A stretch of 64,000 bases of DNA. Origin: Pseudomonas sp. LD120. Its GTDB lineage: Bacteria; Pseudomonadota; Gammaproteobacteria; Pseudomonadales; Pseudomonadaceae. Positions within the stretch are counted from its first letter, which is position 1. Each line of letters starts with the position of its first letter. This document shows positions 26,502 to 36,459 of the stretch, piece by piece. The position numbers and the translations under genes are program-made. The notes under the pieces were generated by a model. The model saw only the letters and a list, made by a program, of their open reading frames with translations, was not told where the DNA came from and ran no database searches. Location: the NCBI RefSeq assembly GCF_009861525.1, contig NZ_WVHL01000003.1:682001-746000 (forward strand), in the 5' to 3' direction.

Positions 26502-28175
26502 ATGACCCAGGAAATCGGCGGCTTCGCCGCTCTTGAACTTCATCCCAATATTGTCGCTGCAGTAGTCGCTACCGGCTATGAAGAGCCTTCGGCTATTCAG
26601 CAGCAGTCGATCCCGATCATCCTTGCCGGGCACGATATGATTGGCCAGGCGCAAACCGGTACCGGTAAAACCGCTGCCTTTGCCCTGCCTATCCTGCACC
26701 GCATTGATCCGTCCAAGCGCGAGCCGCAAGCTCTGATCCTGGCCCCAACCCGTGAGTTGGCGCTACAAGTTGCAACCGCTTTCGAAACCTACGCCAAGCA
26801 AATGCCGGGCGTGACTGTTGTGGCCGTCTACGGCGGTGCGCCGATGGGCCCACAACTGAAAGCAATCCGTAATGGCGCACAAATCGTTGTCGCCACCCCA
26901 GGCCGTCTGTGCGACCACCTGCGTCGCGACGAAAAAGTCCTGGCCACTGTGAACCACCTGGTTCTCGACGAAGCTGACGAAATGCTCAAGCTGGGCTTCA
27001 TGGATGACCTGGAAGTGATCTTCAAGGCCATGCCGGAAACCCGCCAGACCGTACTGTTCTCGGCCACTCTGCCACAGTCGATCCGAGCCATCGCCGAGCG
27101 TCACCTGAAAGACCCGAAACACGTCAAGATCCAGAGCAAGACCCAGACTGTCACCGCGATCGAACAGGCTCACCTGTTGGTTCACGCTGACCAGAAAACC
27201 TCTGCCGTTCTGAGCCTGCTGGAAGTTGAAGATTTCGACGCCCTGATCATGTTCGTGCGCACCAAGCAAGCGACCCTGGATCTGGCCAGTGCCCTGGAAG
27301 CCAAAGGCTACAAAGCCGCTGCGCTGAACGGTGACATCGCCCAGAACCAGCGTGAGCGCGTCATCGACTCCCTCAAGGACGGTCGTCTGGACATCGTTGT
27401 GGCCACCGACGTCGCCGCTCGTGGCCTGGACGTACCGCGCATCACCCACGTATTCAACGTGGACATGCCGTACGACCCGGAATCCTACGTGCACCGTATC
27501 GGCCGTACCGGCCGTGCCGGTCGCGAAGGTCGTGCGCTGCTGCTGGTGACTCCGCGTGAGCGCCGCATGCTGCAAGTGATCGAGCGTGTGACCGGTCAGA
27601 AGGTTGCCGAAGTTCGCTTGCCGGACGCCCAGGCCGTTCTTGATGCACGCATCAAGAAGCTGACCAACAGCCTGTCGCCGCTGGTAGCTGACGCTGAAGC
27701 GACCCACGGTGAACTGCTGGATCGCCTGACTGCCGACATCGGTTGCAGCCCGCGCGCCCTGGCCGCGGCCCTGCTGCGCAAGGCCACCAACGGTCAGGCG
27801 CTGAACCTGGCAGCCATCGAGAAAGAGCGTCCACTGGTGCCCAACAGCGCGCCACGTGGTGATCGTCCTGAGCGTTCCGGCGACCGTCCTGATCGTGGTG
27901 ACCGCGAGCGTCGCGCGCCAATGCCTTTGGGCGAAGGCCGTGCTCGCTGCCGTACCGCGCTGGGTGCCCGTGACGGTATCGCTGCCAAGAACCTCTTGGG
28001 CGCGATTCTCAACGAAGGCGGTCTGGCCCGTGAAGCCATCGGTCGCATCCAGGTGCGTGACAGCTTCAGCCTGGTAGAGCTACCGGAAGACGGTCTTGAT
28101 CGTCTGCTGACCAAGCTCAAGGACACTCGCGTGGCCGGCAAGCAACTGAAGCTGCGTCGCTACCGCGAAGATTGA
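26502..28175 (+). CDS. deaD: ATP-dependent DEAD-box RNA helicase DeaD/CsdA
   Basis: A 557-residue helicase for ribosome assembly and mRNA unwinding, usually cold induced. Motifs in order: Q motif (YEEPSAIQQQSIP), I AQTGTGKT, Ia PTRELALQ, II DEAD, III SAT, V ATDVAARGLD, VI HRIGRTGR. A DeaD-type middle region and a basic RGG-like linker (GDRPERSGDRPDRGDRERR) precede a C-terminal DbpA-like RNA-binding domain ending KLRRYRED. Codon use is biased to highly expressed genes. The ATG at 26502 is the first one joined to helicase sequence. Confidence 0.96.
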   Translation: MTQEIGGFAALELHPNIVAAVVATGYEEPSAIQQQSIPIILAGHDMIGQAQTGTGKTAAFALPILHRIDPSKREPQALILAPTRELALQVATAFETYAKQMPGVTVVAVYGGAPMGPQLKAIRNGAQIVVATPGRLCDHLRRDEKVLATVNHLVLDEADEMLKLGFMDDLEVIFKAMPETRQTVLFSATLPQSIRAIAERHLKDPKHVKIQSKTQTVTAIEQAHLLVHADQKTSAVLSLLEVEDFDALIMFVRTKQATLDLASALEAKGYKAAALNGDIAQNQRERVIDSLKDGRLDIVVATDVAARGLDVPRITHVFNVDMPYDPESYVHRIGRTGRAGREGRALLLVTPRERRMLQVIERVTGQKVAEVRLPDAQAVLDARIKKLTNSLSPLVADAEATHGELLDRLTADIGCSPRALAAALLRKATNGQALNLAAIEKERPLVPNSAPRGDRPERSGDRPDRGDRERRAPMPLGEGRARCRTALGARDGIAAKNLLGAILNEGGLAREAIGRIQVRDSFSLVELPEDGLDRLLTKLKDTRVAGKQLKLRRYRED

Positions 28176-28202
28176 TCCGCCTTCGGGCTGATTGATCAGG
28201 CA

Positions 28203-28236
28203 TAAAAATCCCCGACTGGTTCGGGGATTTTTTATG
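28203..28236 (+). terminator. Rho-independent terminator of deaD
   Basis: AAAATCCCCGA / TCGGGGATTTT stem with a short CTGGT loop followed by T residues, about 30 bases after the stop. Confidence 0.85.
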
Positions 28237-28258
28237 CCTGGAGTTTGGGCCGGGACTG

Positions 28259-28310
28259 TTCGCTGGCAAGCCGGCTGCTGCGGGGGGGGGGGAGGGGAGC
28301 CGCCTTGCCG
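28259..28310. repeat. Degenerate REP pair with an 11-base G tract
   Basis: TTCGCTGGCAAGCCGGCT at 28259-28276 and a partial inverted copy GGGAGCCGCCTTGCC at about 28295-28309 form a REP-like element. Between them is a run of eleven G (28282-28292), a site prone to slippage in the cell or in sequencing. Confidence 0.6.
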
Positions 28311-28318
28311 TTGAGGAC

Positions 28319-29086
28319 TCAGCCAAAGCGGTAGATGTCCATGCCCAGTGCGCCCAAGGTGAAGCCCTGGTGGACCACGCTGAATTCACCACCGGCTCCC
28401 CGGGCGAAGTACAGCGGCAGCAGGTGCTCGTCGCTGGGATGGCTGCGCACGGCATGCGGTGCCAGCTGCCGGTAGTCATGCAGGACCGCGTCGTCGTTGT
28501 TCGCCAGTTTTTCGATCATCCAGTCACGAAAGGCCTTGGCCCAGGGCTCGACGCTTTCCGGGCCGGCGTGCCAGTCCAGCTCCCGCAGGTTGTGGGTGAT
28601 GCTGCCAGAACCGATCAGCAATACGCCTTGCGCCCGTAGGCTGGCCAGGGCGTGGCCGACACGGGTTTGTAGAGCCGGGCCCAGGTGACTGGGCAGCGAT
28701 AGCTGGATCACCGGGATATCCGCCTGCGGATACATCAGCGACAGTGGCACCCAGGCGCCATGGTCGAAGGGGCGCTCATTGTCGAGCTGGGTCGGTAGAC
28801 CGTCAGCTTTGAGCAACTCCACCACTTGCGCCGCCAGTTCAGGTTCGCCGGGAGCTGGGTATTGCACGGCAAACAGCGCGGCGGGGAAACCACCGAAGTC
28901 GTGCCAGGTTTCCGGGTGTGGGTGGGCGGTGGCGCGCAGCCCCGGGCTTTCCCAATGAGCCGATACCACCAGAATCGCCTTGGGTCGTGGCAGTTGCACC
29001 GCCAGGTTTGCCAGCGCCGGACCGCTGGCTCCGGGCTCCAGAGCCAGCATGGGGGAGCCGTGGGAGATGAACAGGCTGGGAAGCAT
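28319..29086 (-). CDS. Extradiol ring-cleavage dioxygenase family protein (YgiD/DODA-like)
   Basis: A 255-residue class III (LigB-type) dioxygenase related to E. coli YgiD and plant DOPA 4,5-dioxygenase. Metal-binding histidines fall in FISHGSPML near the N-terminus and SAHWES; catalytic histidines lie in DHGAWVPL and SITHNLREL. It would open a catechol-type ring using non-heme iron or zinc; the physiological substrate is uncertain. Length is normal. It is transcribed towards the helicase terminator and is divergent from tpm. Confidence 0.9.
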   Translation of the reverse strand: MLPSLFISHGSPMLALEPGASGPALANLAVQLPRPKAILVVSAHWESPGLRATAHPHPETWHDFGGFPAALFAVQYPAPGEPELAAQVVELLKADGLPTQLDNERPFDHGAWVPLSLMYPQADIPVIQLSLPSHLGPALQTRVGHALASLRAQGVLLIGSGSITHNLRELDWHAGPESVEPWAKAFRDWMIEKLANNDDAVLHDYRQLAPHAVRSHPSDEHLLPLYFARGAGGEFSVVHQGFTLGALGMDIYRFG

Positions 29087-29188
29087 GGAGGAGGTCCTGA
29101 GGGTTAAGATGCGCCATCTTCAATCAGGTCATTGATCTAAATCTAATATAAGTTTTAGTACTTTTTGATCGAATTTTAAGGACTTAGC

Positions 29189-29848
29189 ATGCAAGCGGAC
29201 TTTTGGCACAAGCGTTGGGAGCGGGATCAGATCGGCTTTCACCTGGCGGAGGTCAACCCCTATCTGCAACGGTACTGGCCGGACCTGGGCCTGCCCACGA
29301 ACGCTCGGGTGCTGGTGCCTCTGTGCGGCAAAAGCCTAGACCTGATCTGGCTCGCCGATCAGGGGTTCCAGGTGCTGGGCATCGAGTTGGCGGAGAAGGC
29401 TGTCGTGGGCTTCTTTCGCGAACATAATCTGCAGCCACAGATTGGCCAGCAAGGGGCCTTCAAGGTCTATGCGCACGGTTCGATCCAGCTCTGGTGCGGT
29501 GATTTTTTTGCCCTGACGGCCGAGGACGTCGCTGGCTGTACGGCCTTGTACGACAGAGCGGCGATGATTGCCTTGCCGCCGCAGATGCGTCAGCGCTACG
29601 CCATGCATCTGAATGGCCTGTTGCCCTCCGGCAGCAAGGGGCTGCTGATTACCATGGATTACGATCAGGCGCAGTTGGACGGGCCACCCTTTGCCATTCT
29701 CGACGATGAAGTTCGTCAGCGGCTGGGTGACGCCTGGCAGCTGCGGATCGAAGTAGAGCAGGACATCCTGGGGCAGAGCTGGAAGTTTCTCCAGGGCGGG
29801 GTCACTCGGCTGGTGGAGCGGGTTTATCGCCTGGACAAGCAGGGCTAA
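29189..29848 (+). CDS. tpm: Thiopurine S-methyltransferase
   Basis: A 219-residue SAM-dependent methyltransferase of the TPMT family. It starts [18 protein letters not shown], a family hallmark, with the SAM motif [19 protein letters not shown] and the acidic GIELAEKAV strand; [12 protein letters not shown] is also conserved. In Pseudomonas this enzyme methylates thiopurines and selenium or tellurium oxyanions. The upstream 100 bases are AT-rich and probably hold the promoter shared with the divergent dioxygenase gene. Terminator at 29878-29903. Confidence 0.95.
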   Translation: MQADFWHKRWERDQIGFHLAEVNPYLQRYWPDLGLPTNARVLVPLCGKSLDLIWLADQGFQVLGIELAEKAVVGFFREHNLQPQIGQQGAFKVYAHGSIQLWCGDFFALTAEDVAGCTALYDRAAMIALPPQMRQRYAMHLNGLLPSGSKGLLITMDYDQAQLDGPPFAILDDEVRQRLGDAWQLRIEVEQDILGQSWKFLQGGVTRLVERVYRLDKQG

Positions 29849-29877
29849 CGTTGCCCCGGCTTTTGCCGCACCTATGC

Positions 29878-29903
29878 AAAAGGACGACTCGCGTCGCCCT
29901 TTT
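29878..29903. terminator. Bidirectional terminator between tpm and htpX
   Basis: AAAAGG-A-CGAC stem pairing with GTCG-C-CCTTTT around a TCGC loop; one mismatch, T-runs on both strands. Confidence 0.7.
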
Positions 29904-29923
29904 GGGTGTTTCCGGTTGGCTGA

Positions 29924-30811
29924 TCAGCCGCGACGACGCAGGGCGTCGATACGCTCTTCAAGCGGCGGGTGGCTCATGAACATGCGAGCCAGGCCCTGTT
30001 TGATGCCGCCATTGATGCCGAAGGCGTTCAACGTGTCGGGCATATGCACTGGCAGGCCCTGTTCCGAACGCAGGCGCTGCAGGGCACCGATCATGGCGTT
30101 GGTGCCGGCCAGGCGGGCACCGGCTTCGTCGGCGCGGTATTCACGCTTGCGCGAGAACCACATGACGATGGCGCTGGCCAGGAAACCCAGGACCAGCTCG
30201 GCGAAAATGGTCGCCACGTAGTAGGCGATGCCCTGGCCTTCTTCGTTCTTGAAGATCACCTTGTCGACAAAATTACCGATGATCCGCGCGAAGAACATCA
30301 CGAAGGTGTTCACCACGCCCTGGATCAGCGCCAGGGTGACCATGTCGCCATTGGCAACGTGACCAATCTCGTGGGCCAGTACGGCTTTCACTTCATCGGG
30401 CGAGAAACGCTCCAGCAGGCCCTGGCTGACCGCCACCAAGGCGTCGTTCTTGTTCCAGCCAGTGGCGAAGGCGTTGGCCTCGTAGGCTGGAAAGATACCC
30501 ACTTCGGGCATCTTGATCCCGGCTTCGCGGGACAGTTGCTCGACAGTCTGCAGCAACCACTGCTCATGGCGGGTGCGCGGTTGGGTGATGATCTGCGTGC
30601 TGGTGCTCATCTTCGCCATCCACTTGGAGATGAACAGCGAGAACAGCGAACCGGCAAAACCGAAGACCGCACAGAAAATCAGCAGCTGATTGAGGTTCAG
30701 ATCAACCCCATTGGCCGCCATGAACCCGTTGAAGCCGAAAAGGCTCAGGGTAATGCTGGCAATCAGCACGACCGCAAGGTTAGTGGCCAAAAACAGCAGG
30801 ATTCGCATCAT
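29924..30811 (-). CDS. htpX: Membrane protease HtpX
   Basis: A 295-residue inner-membrane zinc metalloprotease that degrades misfolded membrane proteins. The zinc motif HEIGH occurs in [13 protein letters not shown] (about residues 142-154), with a third ligand Glu in the ADEAG segment. Two N-terminal membrane segments ([19 protein letters not shown] and [19 protein letters not shown]) and two after the active site complete the HtpX topology. It is probably induced by envelope stress together with the cytoplasmic protease network. Confidence 0.96.
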   Translation of the reverse strand: MMRILLFLATNLAVVLIASITLSLFGFNGFMAANGVDLNLNQLLIFCAVFGFAGSLFSLFISKWMAKMSTSTQIITQPRTRHEQWLLQTVEQLSREAGIKMPEVGIFPAYEANAFATGWNKNDALVAVSQGLLERFSPDEVKAVLAHEIGHVANGDMVTLALIQGVVNTFVMFFARIIGNFVDKVIFKNEEGQGIAYYVATIFAELVLGFLASAIVMWFSRKREYRADEAGARLAGTNAMIGALQRLRSEQGLPVHMPDTLNAFGINGGIKQGLARMFMSHPPLEERIDALRRRG

Positions 30812-31117
30812 GGTGGTAGAAATCTCCTCAAGCTAAAGATGTAGCGTATTGCGGGGTATATAAGGTGCGGCAAGGGCCTATTCAATACGGCTTCTATTTC
30901 AAACTGTGTCGCTTGGCCCTGGGGCTAGAGGCTCGCATTGCAAACGCATGTGGGCGGCTGCCGGGCACGGCCAACGCCTGGCTGCGGCGCAGATCTTGTG
31001 ACAGTAGGCTGGGTGGAAAGTGCAAGCTTATAGAAGGGGGATGGAGCAGGGCAGTGAAGATGTGTTGCTGAATTAATCGCGGTGCAATCCGGCAAAGATC
31101 GCACCGCGTTATTCGGA
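30812..31117. other. Intergenic region between alaA-like gene and htpX
   Basis: A 306-base gap without a supported gene. It contains a hairpin CGCGGTGC / GCACCGCG (31078-31108) just after the aminotransferase stop, likely its weak terminator, and TTATATA near 30855 that could be the -10 of htpX. Short open frames here look spurious. Confidence 0.5.
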
Positions 31118-32329
31118 TTATTGGCGGTAGGACTTGAGGAAACTTCCGATCCGGCCAATGGCCTGTTCCAGGTCGTCGACCCGCGGCAGGGTCACCACGC
31201 GGAAGTGGTCCGGCCAAGGCCAGTTGAAGGCGGTGCCTTGAACCACCAGGAGCTTTTCCGAGAGCAGCAGGTCGAGGACGAATTTTTCGTCGTTATGGAT
31301 TGGGCAGATTTTTGGGTCGATCCGCGGGAAGGCATACAGCGCGCCCATGGGTTTCACGCAGCTGACCCCGGGAATGTCGTTGAGCAACTCCCAGGTGCGG
31401 TTGCGCTGCTCCAGCAGACGGCCTGACGGCAGCACCAGGTCGTTGATGCTCTGGTAGCCCCCCAGGGCGGTCTGGATCGCATGCTGGCTGGGTACGTTGG
31501 CGCACAGGCGCATATTGGCCAGCATGTCGATGCCTTCGATGTAGCTCAGGGCATGCTGCTTGGGACCGGAAATGGCCACCCAGCCGGAGCGGAAACCCGC
31601 CACGCGGTAGGACTTGGACAGACCGTTGAAAGTCAGGCACAGCAGGTCCGGGGCCAGGGAGGCGGTGCAGATGTGCACGGCGTCATCGTAGAGGATCTTG
31701 TCGTAGATCTCGTCGGAGAACACCACCAGGTTGTGCTGTCGCGCCAGTTCCAGCATGCCCAGCAGTACTTCCTTGGGGTACACCGCGCCAGTCGGGTTAT
31801 TCGGGTTGATGATCACCAGGGCCTTGGTGTTCGGGGTGATCTTGGCCTTGATGTCGGCCAGGTCTGGCCACCAGTTGGCTTGTTCGTCGCACAGGTAGTG
31901 CACCGGATTACCGCCGGCCAGGCTCACCGCCGCCGTCCACAGCGGGTAGTCGGGTGCTGGCACCAGCACCTCGTCGCCGTTGTTGAGCAGCGCTTGCAGG
32001 GCCATCACAATCAGTTCGGAAACGCCGTTGCCCAGGTAGATGTCTTCGATGCCGATGCCTTCCACCTGCTTTTGCTGGTAGTACTGCATCACGGCCTTGC
32101 GCGCACTGAACAGGCCTTTGGAGTCGCTGTAGCCCTGGGCGGTGGGCAGGTTGCGGATCACATCCTGGAGAATTTCGTCTGGCGCTTCGAAACCAAAGGG
32201 CGCCGGGTTGCCGATGTTCAGCTTGAGGATGCGATGGCCTTCCTCTTCCAGGCGTTTGGCGTGCTTGAGCACTGGGCCGCGAATGTCATAACAGACGTTG
32301 GCGAGCTTGTTCGATTTGCTGACCTGCAT
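31118..32329 (-). CDS. alaA: Alanine/glutamate-pyruvate aminotransferase, AlaA-like
   Basis: A 403-residue class I/II PLP aminotransferase, closest in my recollection to E. coli AlaA (YfbQ), making alanine from pyruvate and glutamate. The PLP lysine is in [17 protein letters not shown], the Asn/Tyr pocket in [11 protein letters not shown] and SDEIYDKI, and the substrate arginine near the C-terminus in [11 protein letters not shown]. The start at 32329 ([19 protein letters not shown]) matches family N-termini; the open frame upstream to 32491 does not. Divergent from msrB. Confidence 0.93.
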   Translation of the reverse strand: MQVSKSNKLANVCYDIRGPVLKHAKRLEEEGHRILKLNIGNPAPFGFEAPDEILQDVIRNLPTAQGYSDSKGLFSARKAVMQYYQQKQVEGIGIEDIYLGNGVSELIVMALQALLNNGDEVLVPAPDYPLWTAAVSLAGGNPVHYLCDEQANWWPDLADIKAKITPNTKALVIINPNNPTGAVYPKEVLLGMLELARQHNLVVFSDEIYDKILYDDAVHICTASLAPDLLCLTFNGLSKSYRVAGFRSGWVAISGPKQHALSYIEGIDMLANMRLCANVPSQHAIQTALGGYQSINDLVLPSGRLLEQRNRTWELLNDIPGVSCVKPMGALYAFPRIDPKICPIHNDEKFVLDLLLSEKLLVVQGTAFNWPWPDHFRVVTLPRVDDLEQAIGRIGSFLKSYRQ

Positions 32330-32553
32330 GGCGATGTGTTCCCGAAAATGAACGATCCAGGCGGAGGATGAACTACCGTACTGGGAATCCTGCCGTGTCA
32401 CACCGGCCTGTAGCCCGCACCGGCTGCGGCAGAATCCGTTTGAATGGGTGTAACGCGGCTGCCAGACTGGCGTCTGACGAGGCGCAATCATACGTGCCGC
32501 CCGATCCGTGGAAAAGACACAGAGCGGGCTTTTTCCGTTGCAGAGGAAGGACC

Positions 32554-32946
32554 ATGGAAAAGCTGGAAAAAACCCTGGAAGAATGGCGGTCGATGCTCGA
32601 TCCGGAGCAGTACAACGTCTGCCGGCTCAAGGGCACCGAACGGCCCTTCTCGGGCAAGTACAACGCCACCAAGACCGATGGCATCTATCACTGCATCTGC
32701 TGCAATGAGCCGCTGTTCGACGCCAAGGCCAAATTCGATTCCGGCTGTGGCTGGCCGAGTTTCTACGAGCCTATTGCCGACAGCGCGATGGTCGAGATTC
32801 GCGACGTGAGCCACGGCATGATTCGTACTGAAGTGGTCTGTGCCAAATGCGATGCCCACCTGGGCCACGTCTTCCCGGACGGTCCAGCACCTACCGGGCT
32901 GCGTTACTGCATCAACTCGGTGTGCCTGGACCTGGTGCCGCGTTAG
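32554..32946 (+). CDS. msrB: Peptide methionine (R)-S-oxide reductase MsrB
   Basis: A 130-residue enzyme reducing protein-bound methionine R-sulfoxide. Two zinc CxxC pairs (CICC and CAKC) frame the domain; the catalytic Cys lies in [11 protein letters not shown] and the conserved [10 protein letters not shown] block is intact. The ATG at 32554 follows AGAGGAAGG. Together with the glutathione peroxidase and OspR genes directly downstream and a free-methionine sulfoxide reductase gene at 37.3 kb it forms an oxidative-repair neighbourhood. Confidence 0.97.
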   Translation: MEKLEKTLEEWRSMLDPEQYNVCRLKGTERPFSGKYNATKTDGIYHCICCNEPLFDAKAKFDSGCGWPSFYEPIADSAMVEIRDVSHGMIRTEVVCAKCDAHLGHVFPDGPAPTGLRYCINSVCLDLVPR

Positions 32947-32995
32947 CGGTGCCGGCGACTCTGCGGGGTCGCCTTGTCACCAGTTAAGTTGCGTG

Positions 32996-33006
32996 CAATT
33001 TAATTG
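32996..33006. promoter_or_regulatory. Candidate OspR/OhrR-type operator upstream of gpx
   Basis: The palindrome CAATT-T-AATTG lies 45 bases before the gpx start and equals the core of the AATTTAATT-like boxes I remember for OhrR-type repressors. ospR is the second gene of the same transcript, so this fits autoregulation. Confidence 0.45.
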
Positions 33007-33050
33007 GGTACTATTTTTATCTTCTCTTATCTATCAGAGGAATTCCTGCC

Positions 33051-33536
33051 ATGACCGATGCATTGCTGACCATTCCCTGCACCACCATCCAGGGTGAGCA
33101 CAAAACCCTGGCGGACTTCGCCGGCAAGGCCGTGTTGGTGGTCAACACGGCCAGCAAGTGTGGTTTCACTCCCCAGTACAAGGGGCTGGAGGCGCTGTGG
33201 CAGACCTACAAGGATCAGGGGCTGGTGGTGCTGGGTTTCCCCTGCAACCAGTTCGGCAAGCAGGAACCAGGCGACGAAGGGGCAATCTCTGAGTTTTGCG
33301 AGCTGAACTACGGGGTGAGTTTTCCGCTGTTCAAGAAAATTGAAGTCAACGGCGCCGCCGCCCATCCGCTGTTCGTCCAATTGAAGCAGCGTGCCCCCGG
33401 GGTTCTGGGTTCGCAGGGCATCAAATGGAATTTCACCAAGTTCCTGATCGGTCGGGACGGCAAGTTGGTCAAGCGTTTCGCCCCGGCGACCAAACCCCAG
33501 GACCTGGCTCGCGAGATCGAAGCCTTGCTCAAATGA
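33051..33536 (+). CDS. gpx: Glutathione peroxidase (BtuE/Gpx family)
   Basis: A 161-residue thiol peroxidase. The catalytic tetrad residues are Cys in [12 protein letters not shown], Gln, Trp and Asn in KWNFTKFLI, with the resolving Cys region [13 protein letters not shown]. As in other bacterial Gpx proteins it probably uses thioredoxin or glutathione. GAGGAATT precedes the ATG. The stop overlaps the start of ospR (ATGA), so enzyme and regulator are translationally coupled. Confidence 0.96.
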   Translation: MTDALLTIPCTTIQGEHKTLADFAGKAVLVVNTASKCGFTPQYKGLEALWQTYKDQGLVVLGFPCNQFGKQEPGDEGAISEFCELNYGVSFPLFKKIEVNGAAAHPLFVQLKQRAPGVLGSQGIKWNFTKFLIGRDGKLVKRFAPATKPQDLAREIEALLK

Positions 33537-33994
33537 ACGACCTGTCTGTGGAGTCACTGAAACTCGACCGCCAGTTGTGCTTCAAGTTGTACGCCGTTTC
33601 GCGGGCCATGGTCCGCGGTTACAAACCGATGCTCGACCGCCTGGGCCTGACCTACCCGCAATACCTGGTGATGCTGGTGCTCTGGGAGTGGCAGGCGACG
33701 TGCCCGGTCTCGCCCACGGTCAAGGCCCTGGGGGAACGGCTGTTGCTGGATTCCGGCACGCTGACGCCACTGCTCAAGCGCCTGGAGCAGTTACAACTGG
33801 TGCTACGTCGACGCTCCGGGCGTGACGAGCGCGAAGTGCACTTGAGCCTGACTGACGCGGGCCTGGCCTTGCGTGATCAGGTGCCGCCGCTCAAGGCCGC
33901 GCTGTTGTGCGAAAGAGGGGTTGATCTCGACGGCCTGGATCAACTGCGCGATGGCCTTGATCAGTTGCTGCAGCAGATCAAAGCTTTGTCGTAG
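33533..33994 (+). CDS. ospR: MarR-family oxidative stress regulator OspR
   Basis: A 153-residue regulator of the OhrR/MgrA group. [15 protein letters not shown] holds the reactive cysteine, followed by [17 protein letters not shown] and the recognition helix [15 protein letters not shown]. In P. aeruginosa, from published work as I remember it, OspR represses gpx and tunes beta-lactam tolerance and virulence. It is a paralogue of OhrR at 14068-14529. Its 3' end overlaps the convergent hybrid kinase gene by 17 bases. Confidence 0.92.
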   Translation: MNDLSVESLKLDRQLCFKLYAVSRAMVRGYKPMLDRLGLTYPQYLVMLVLWEWQATCPVSPTVKALGERLLLDSGTLTPLLKRLEQLQLVLRRRSGRDEREVHLSLTDAGLALRDQVPPLKAALLCERGVDLDGLDQLRDGLDQLLQQIKALS

Positions 33995-36299
33995 TGGGCA
34001 CCCAGAGATCCAGCAGGGCCACCAGTTCTTCACGGCGGAACGGTTTGGCCAGGTAGTCGCTCATGCCGGCGGCGCGGCAGCGCTCGCGTTCCTCGGGCAT
34101 GGCATTGGCGGTCAGGGCGATGATCGGCAGGTCCGGCCAGCGTCCGCTGCGTCGGATCTGCCGGCTGGCCTCATAACCGTCCATGACCGGCATGTTGCAA
34201 TCCATCAGCACCAGGTCGTAGTGGTTGTGTTCCAGCTGGGTCAGGGCCTCGGCACCTTGAGTGGCCACGGTGACCACGCAGCCGAGCTTGCTCAGCATGC
34301 CCTTGGCGACCAATTGATTCACCGGGTTGTCCTCCACCAGCAAAATGTCGGCGCGACGCAGCGGTGCCGGCATGTCCAGTTGAAGGTCGTTGAGGGTGAC
34401 GGTTTCCGCCAGTAGCGAGCGGCGCAAGGTCTGATACAACGCATTGCGCGCCAGGGGACGCGCTTGCTGCTGCAGCGGTGCCAGGGCACTGGCTTCTGCG
34501 CTGGGCAGGAAGCTGCCATAGGCGGTCACCAGCAGGATCGGTGCGCTGATCGCCGGGCGCAGGCCGAACAGGCATTCCGGGCAATCGGTGATCAGCAGGT
34601 CGGGATTCACCCCGGCCAGGGAATCTTCAATGTCGTAGCGCTGGTAGTTAAGCCCCCAGGTCGGCAGCAGCGAGGCCAGCAGTTCCGCCAGGCCGCTGCC
34701 GGCGTCGGTGATGCCGATGATTTTGCCCGACAGCGCCAGTGGCGGGCTGGCCGGGGTGTCGCAGGGCAACGGCAGGTCGGCGCAGAAACGACTGCCAAAG
34801 CCGACTTCCGAACTGATGCTCAAGCGTCCGTTCATGGCTTCACAGAGGTTGTTGGTGAGCGCCAGGCCCAGTCCGGTGCCACCGTATTGGCGGGTAATGC
34901 CTGCGCCTGCTTGGGTGTAGGGCTGAAAGATCTTTACCTGGGCTTCCTGGGCGATGCCGATGCCGGTGTCGCAGATTTCGATGCGTACCCCATCGCCCAC
35001 CGTGCTCAGGCGTACATCCACCCGACCGAAACGGGTGAACTTGAGGGCGTTGGACAGCAGGTTGCTGACGATCTGCCGAACCCGCATGGGATCGCCGAGC
35101 ACCAGGGCCGGAAAGTCCGGGGCAATCAGGCAGGCCAGCTCGACACTGGCCGCTGCGTTTTGTGACAGCAGGTTGGCGGTGTCTTCCACCAGCATCCCCA
35201 GGTCGAAAGGGATGCGTTCAAGCTCCAGTTGCCCGGCGTCGAACTTGGACATGTCGAGAATATCGTTGAGCAGTTCCACCATGACCTTGCCCGAGTCGTG
35301 GGCGATGGACAGTTGCTGGCGTTGCTCGGGATTCAGTGGGCTGTCCAGGCACAGGGCAATCATTCCCAACAGGCCATTGAGGGGCGTGCGGATCTCGTGA
35401 CTCATGTTGGCCAGGAACGCAGCTCGGGCATGGGCCATGTCCAGAGCGGTGCGCCGGGCAGTTTCCAGCTCCTCATTGGACTGGCTGAGTTGGGCATTGC
35501 TGGTCTTGAGCTCATTGGTCCGGGCCGAGACGATGCTTTCCAGTTGCCCCAGGTACTCGGTCAGGCGGTTCTCGGCGTTGCGCCGTTGCTGGATCTCGGT
35601 GGCCATGATTTCGAACTGTTGATTGGCAACTTTCACCAGCACCCCGACTTCGTCGTTCTCGTGACCGGGAGGAAAGTCCAGTTTGGTCTGTTGCGGGCTG
35701 CGCGGATCGCGGCTGCTGAGCTCTCGGATCACGCCGACCAGGGGTTTGGTCAGCATCACGTAGAACAACGCCAGGAGAATCCCGCTGAGAATCAGGCTGC
35801 GGGCGAAGCCGTTGAGCAGGGTGATTTCGGCGCGGCGCAGGAAGCGGCTGCCGAAGGCGTAGGTATCCACGTCCAGGTGCAGAGTGCCGAGGGATTCTTC
35901 CGGCAGATGGCTGAGGTACAGGCGATCCTCAAACTGGCGATCGGCGCCAAACAGAAAGTCGCTGATGGCCCGGTAGCGGTTCTGCTGGGCTGGGCGTTCG
36001 ACGTTGGCCAGCAGGGTATTGTTGTTGTCGATCAATTGCGCGCGAATGATTGCCGGCGAGCGCAGCAGACCCAGGGTCAGTTCCTGGGCCAGTTCGGAGT
36101 CGATGTTGTAGGCAATGCGTGAGGCCGGGTTGTGACTGATTTCCAGCAGCGATTGGATTTCACGATTGATGGAGGCGTCTTCGCTGGCATAATCGATGCC
36201 GATTTGCAGCAGACTGAGCGCGGTTCCCAGAATGAAGCCCACCAGCACAGTGAGCCGGGCCTGTTTATAGGACAGGCGGTTGGTGAACTTGATATCCAT
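33978..36299 (-). CDS. sagS: Hybrid sensor histidine kinase, SagS-like
   Basis: A 773-residue membrane kinase. One membrane segment near residues 18-38 and one near 170-190 bracket a periplasmic domain; a HAMP-like linker and coiled coil (QRRNAENRLTEYLGQLE) lead to HisKA (FLANMSHEIRTPLNGLL with the phospho-His), an ATPase domain (NLLSNALKF, GTGLGLALT), a degenerate receiver and a final receiver with DCNMPVMDGYE. Position next to ospR-gpx matches SagS of P. aeruginosa, which controls the motile-to-sessile switch through HptB and BfiS. The ATG at 36299 is preferred over 36341. Confidence 0.85.
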   Translation of the reverse strand: MDIKFTNRLSYKQARLTVLVGFILGTALSLLQIGIDYASEDASINREIQSLLEISHNPASRIAYNIDSELAQELTLGLLRSPAIIRAQLIDNNNTLLANVERPAQQNRYRAISDFLFGADRQFEDRLYLSHLPEESLGTLHLDVDTYAFGSRFLRRAEITLLNGFARSLILSGILLALFYVMLTKPLVGVIRELSSRDPRSPQQTKLDFPPGHENDEVGVLVKVANQQFEIMATEIQQRRNAENRLTEYLGQLESIVSARTNELKTSNAQLSQSNEELETARRTALDMAHARAAFLANMSHEIRTPLNGLLGMIALCLDSPLNPEQRQQLSIAHDSGKVMVELLNDILDMSKFDAGQLELERIPFDLGMLVEDTANLLSQNAAASVELACLIAPDFPALVLGDPMRVRQIVSNLLSNALKFTRFGRVDVRLSTVGDGVRIEICDTGIGIAQEAQVKIFQPYTQAGAGITRQYGGTGLGLALTNNLCEAMNGRLSISSEVGFGSRFCADLPLPCDTPASPPLALSGKIIGITDAGSGLAELLASLLPTWGLNYQRYDIEDSLAGVNPDLLITDCPECLFGLRPAISAPILLVTAYGSFLPSAEASALAPLQQQARPLARNALYQTLRRSLLAETVTLNDLQLDMPAPLRRADILLVEDNPVNQLVAKGMLSKLGCVVTVATQGAEALTQLEHNHYDLVLMDCNMPVMDGYEASRQIRRSGRWPDLPIIALTANAMPEERERCRAAGMSDYLAKPFRREELVALLDLWVPTTTKL

Positions 36300-36459
36300 G
36301 GGGGGCTGAACCACTTTCGTTTCCCTTCGCTGCGCAAGCATAGCTGATCATTTTCGGCTGCCGGCCTGGCAGCAGTGGATAGGGCGTTGGCCCCTTTGAT
36401 CAGGACGGCGTTTGGTCTGTGTGCCGCATCATTACCTTGAACGCGCCTGAGGAAAAGTC

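Noticed and set aside
26763..27707. 314-residue minus-strand open frame inside the DEAD-box helicase gene
   Set aside because: Shadow frame of a highly biased gene, no domain.
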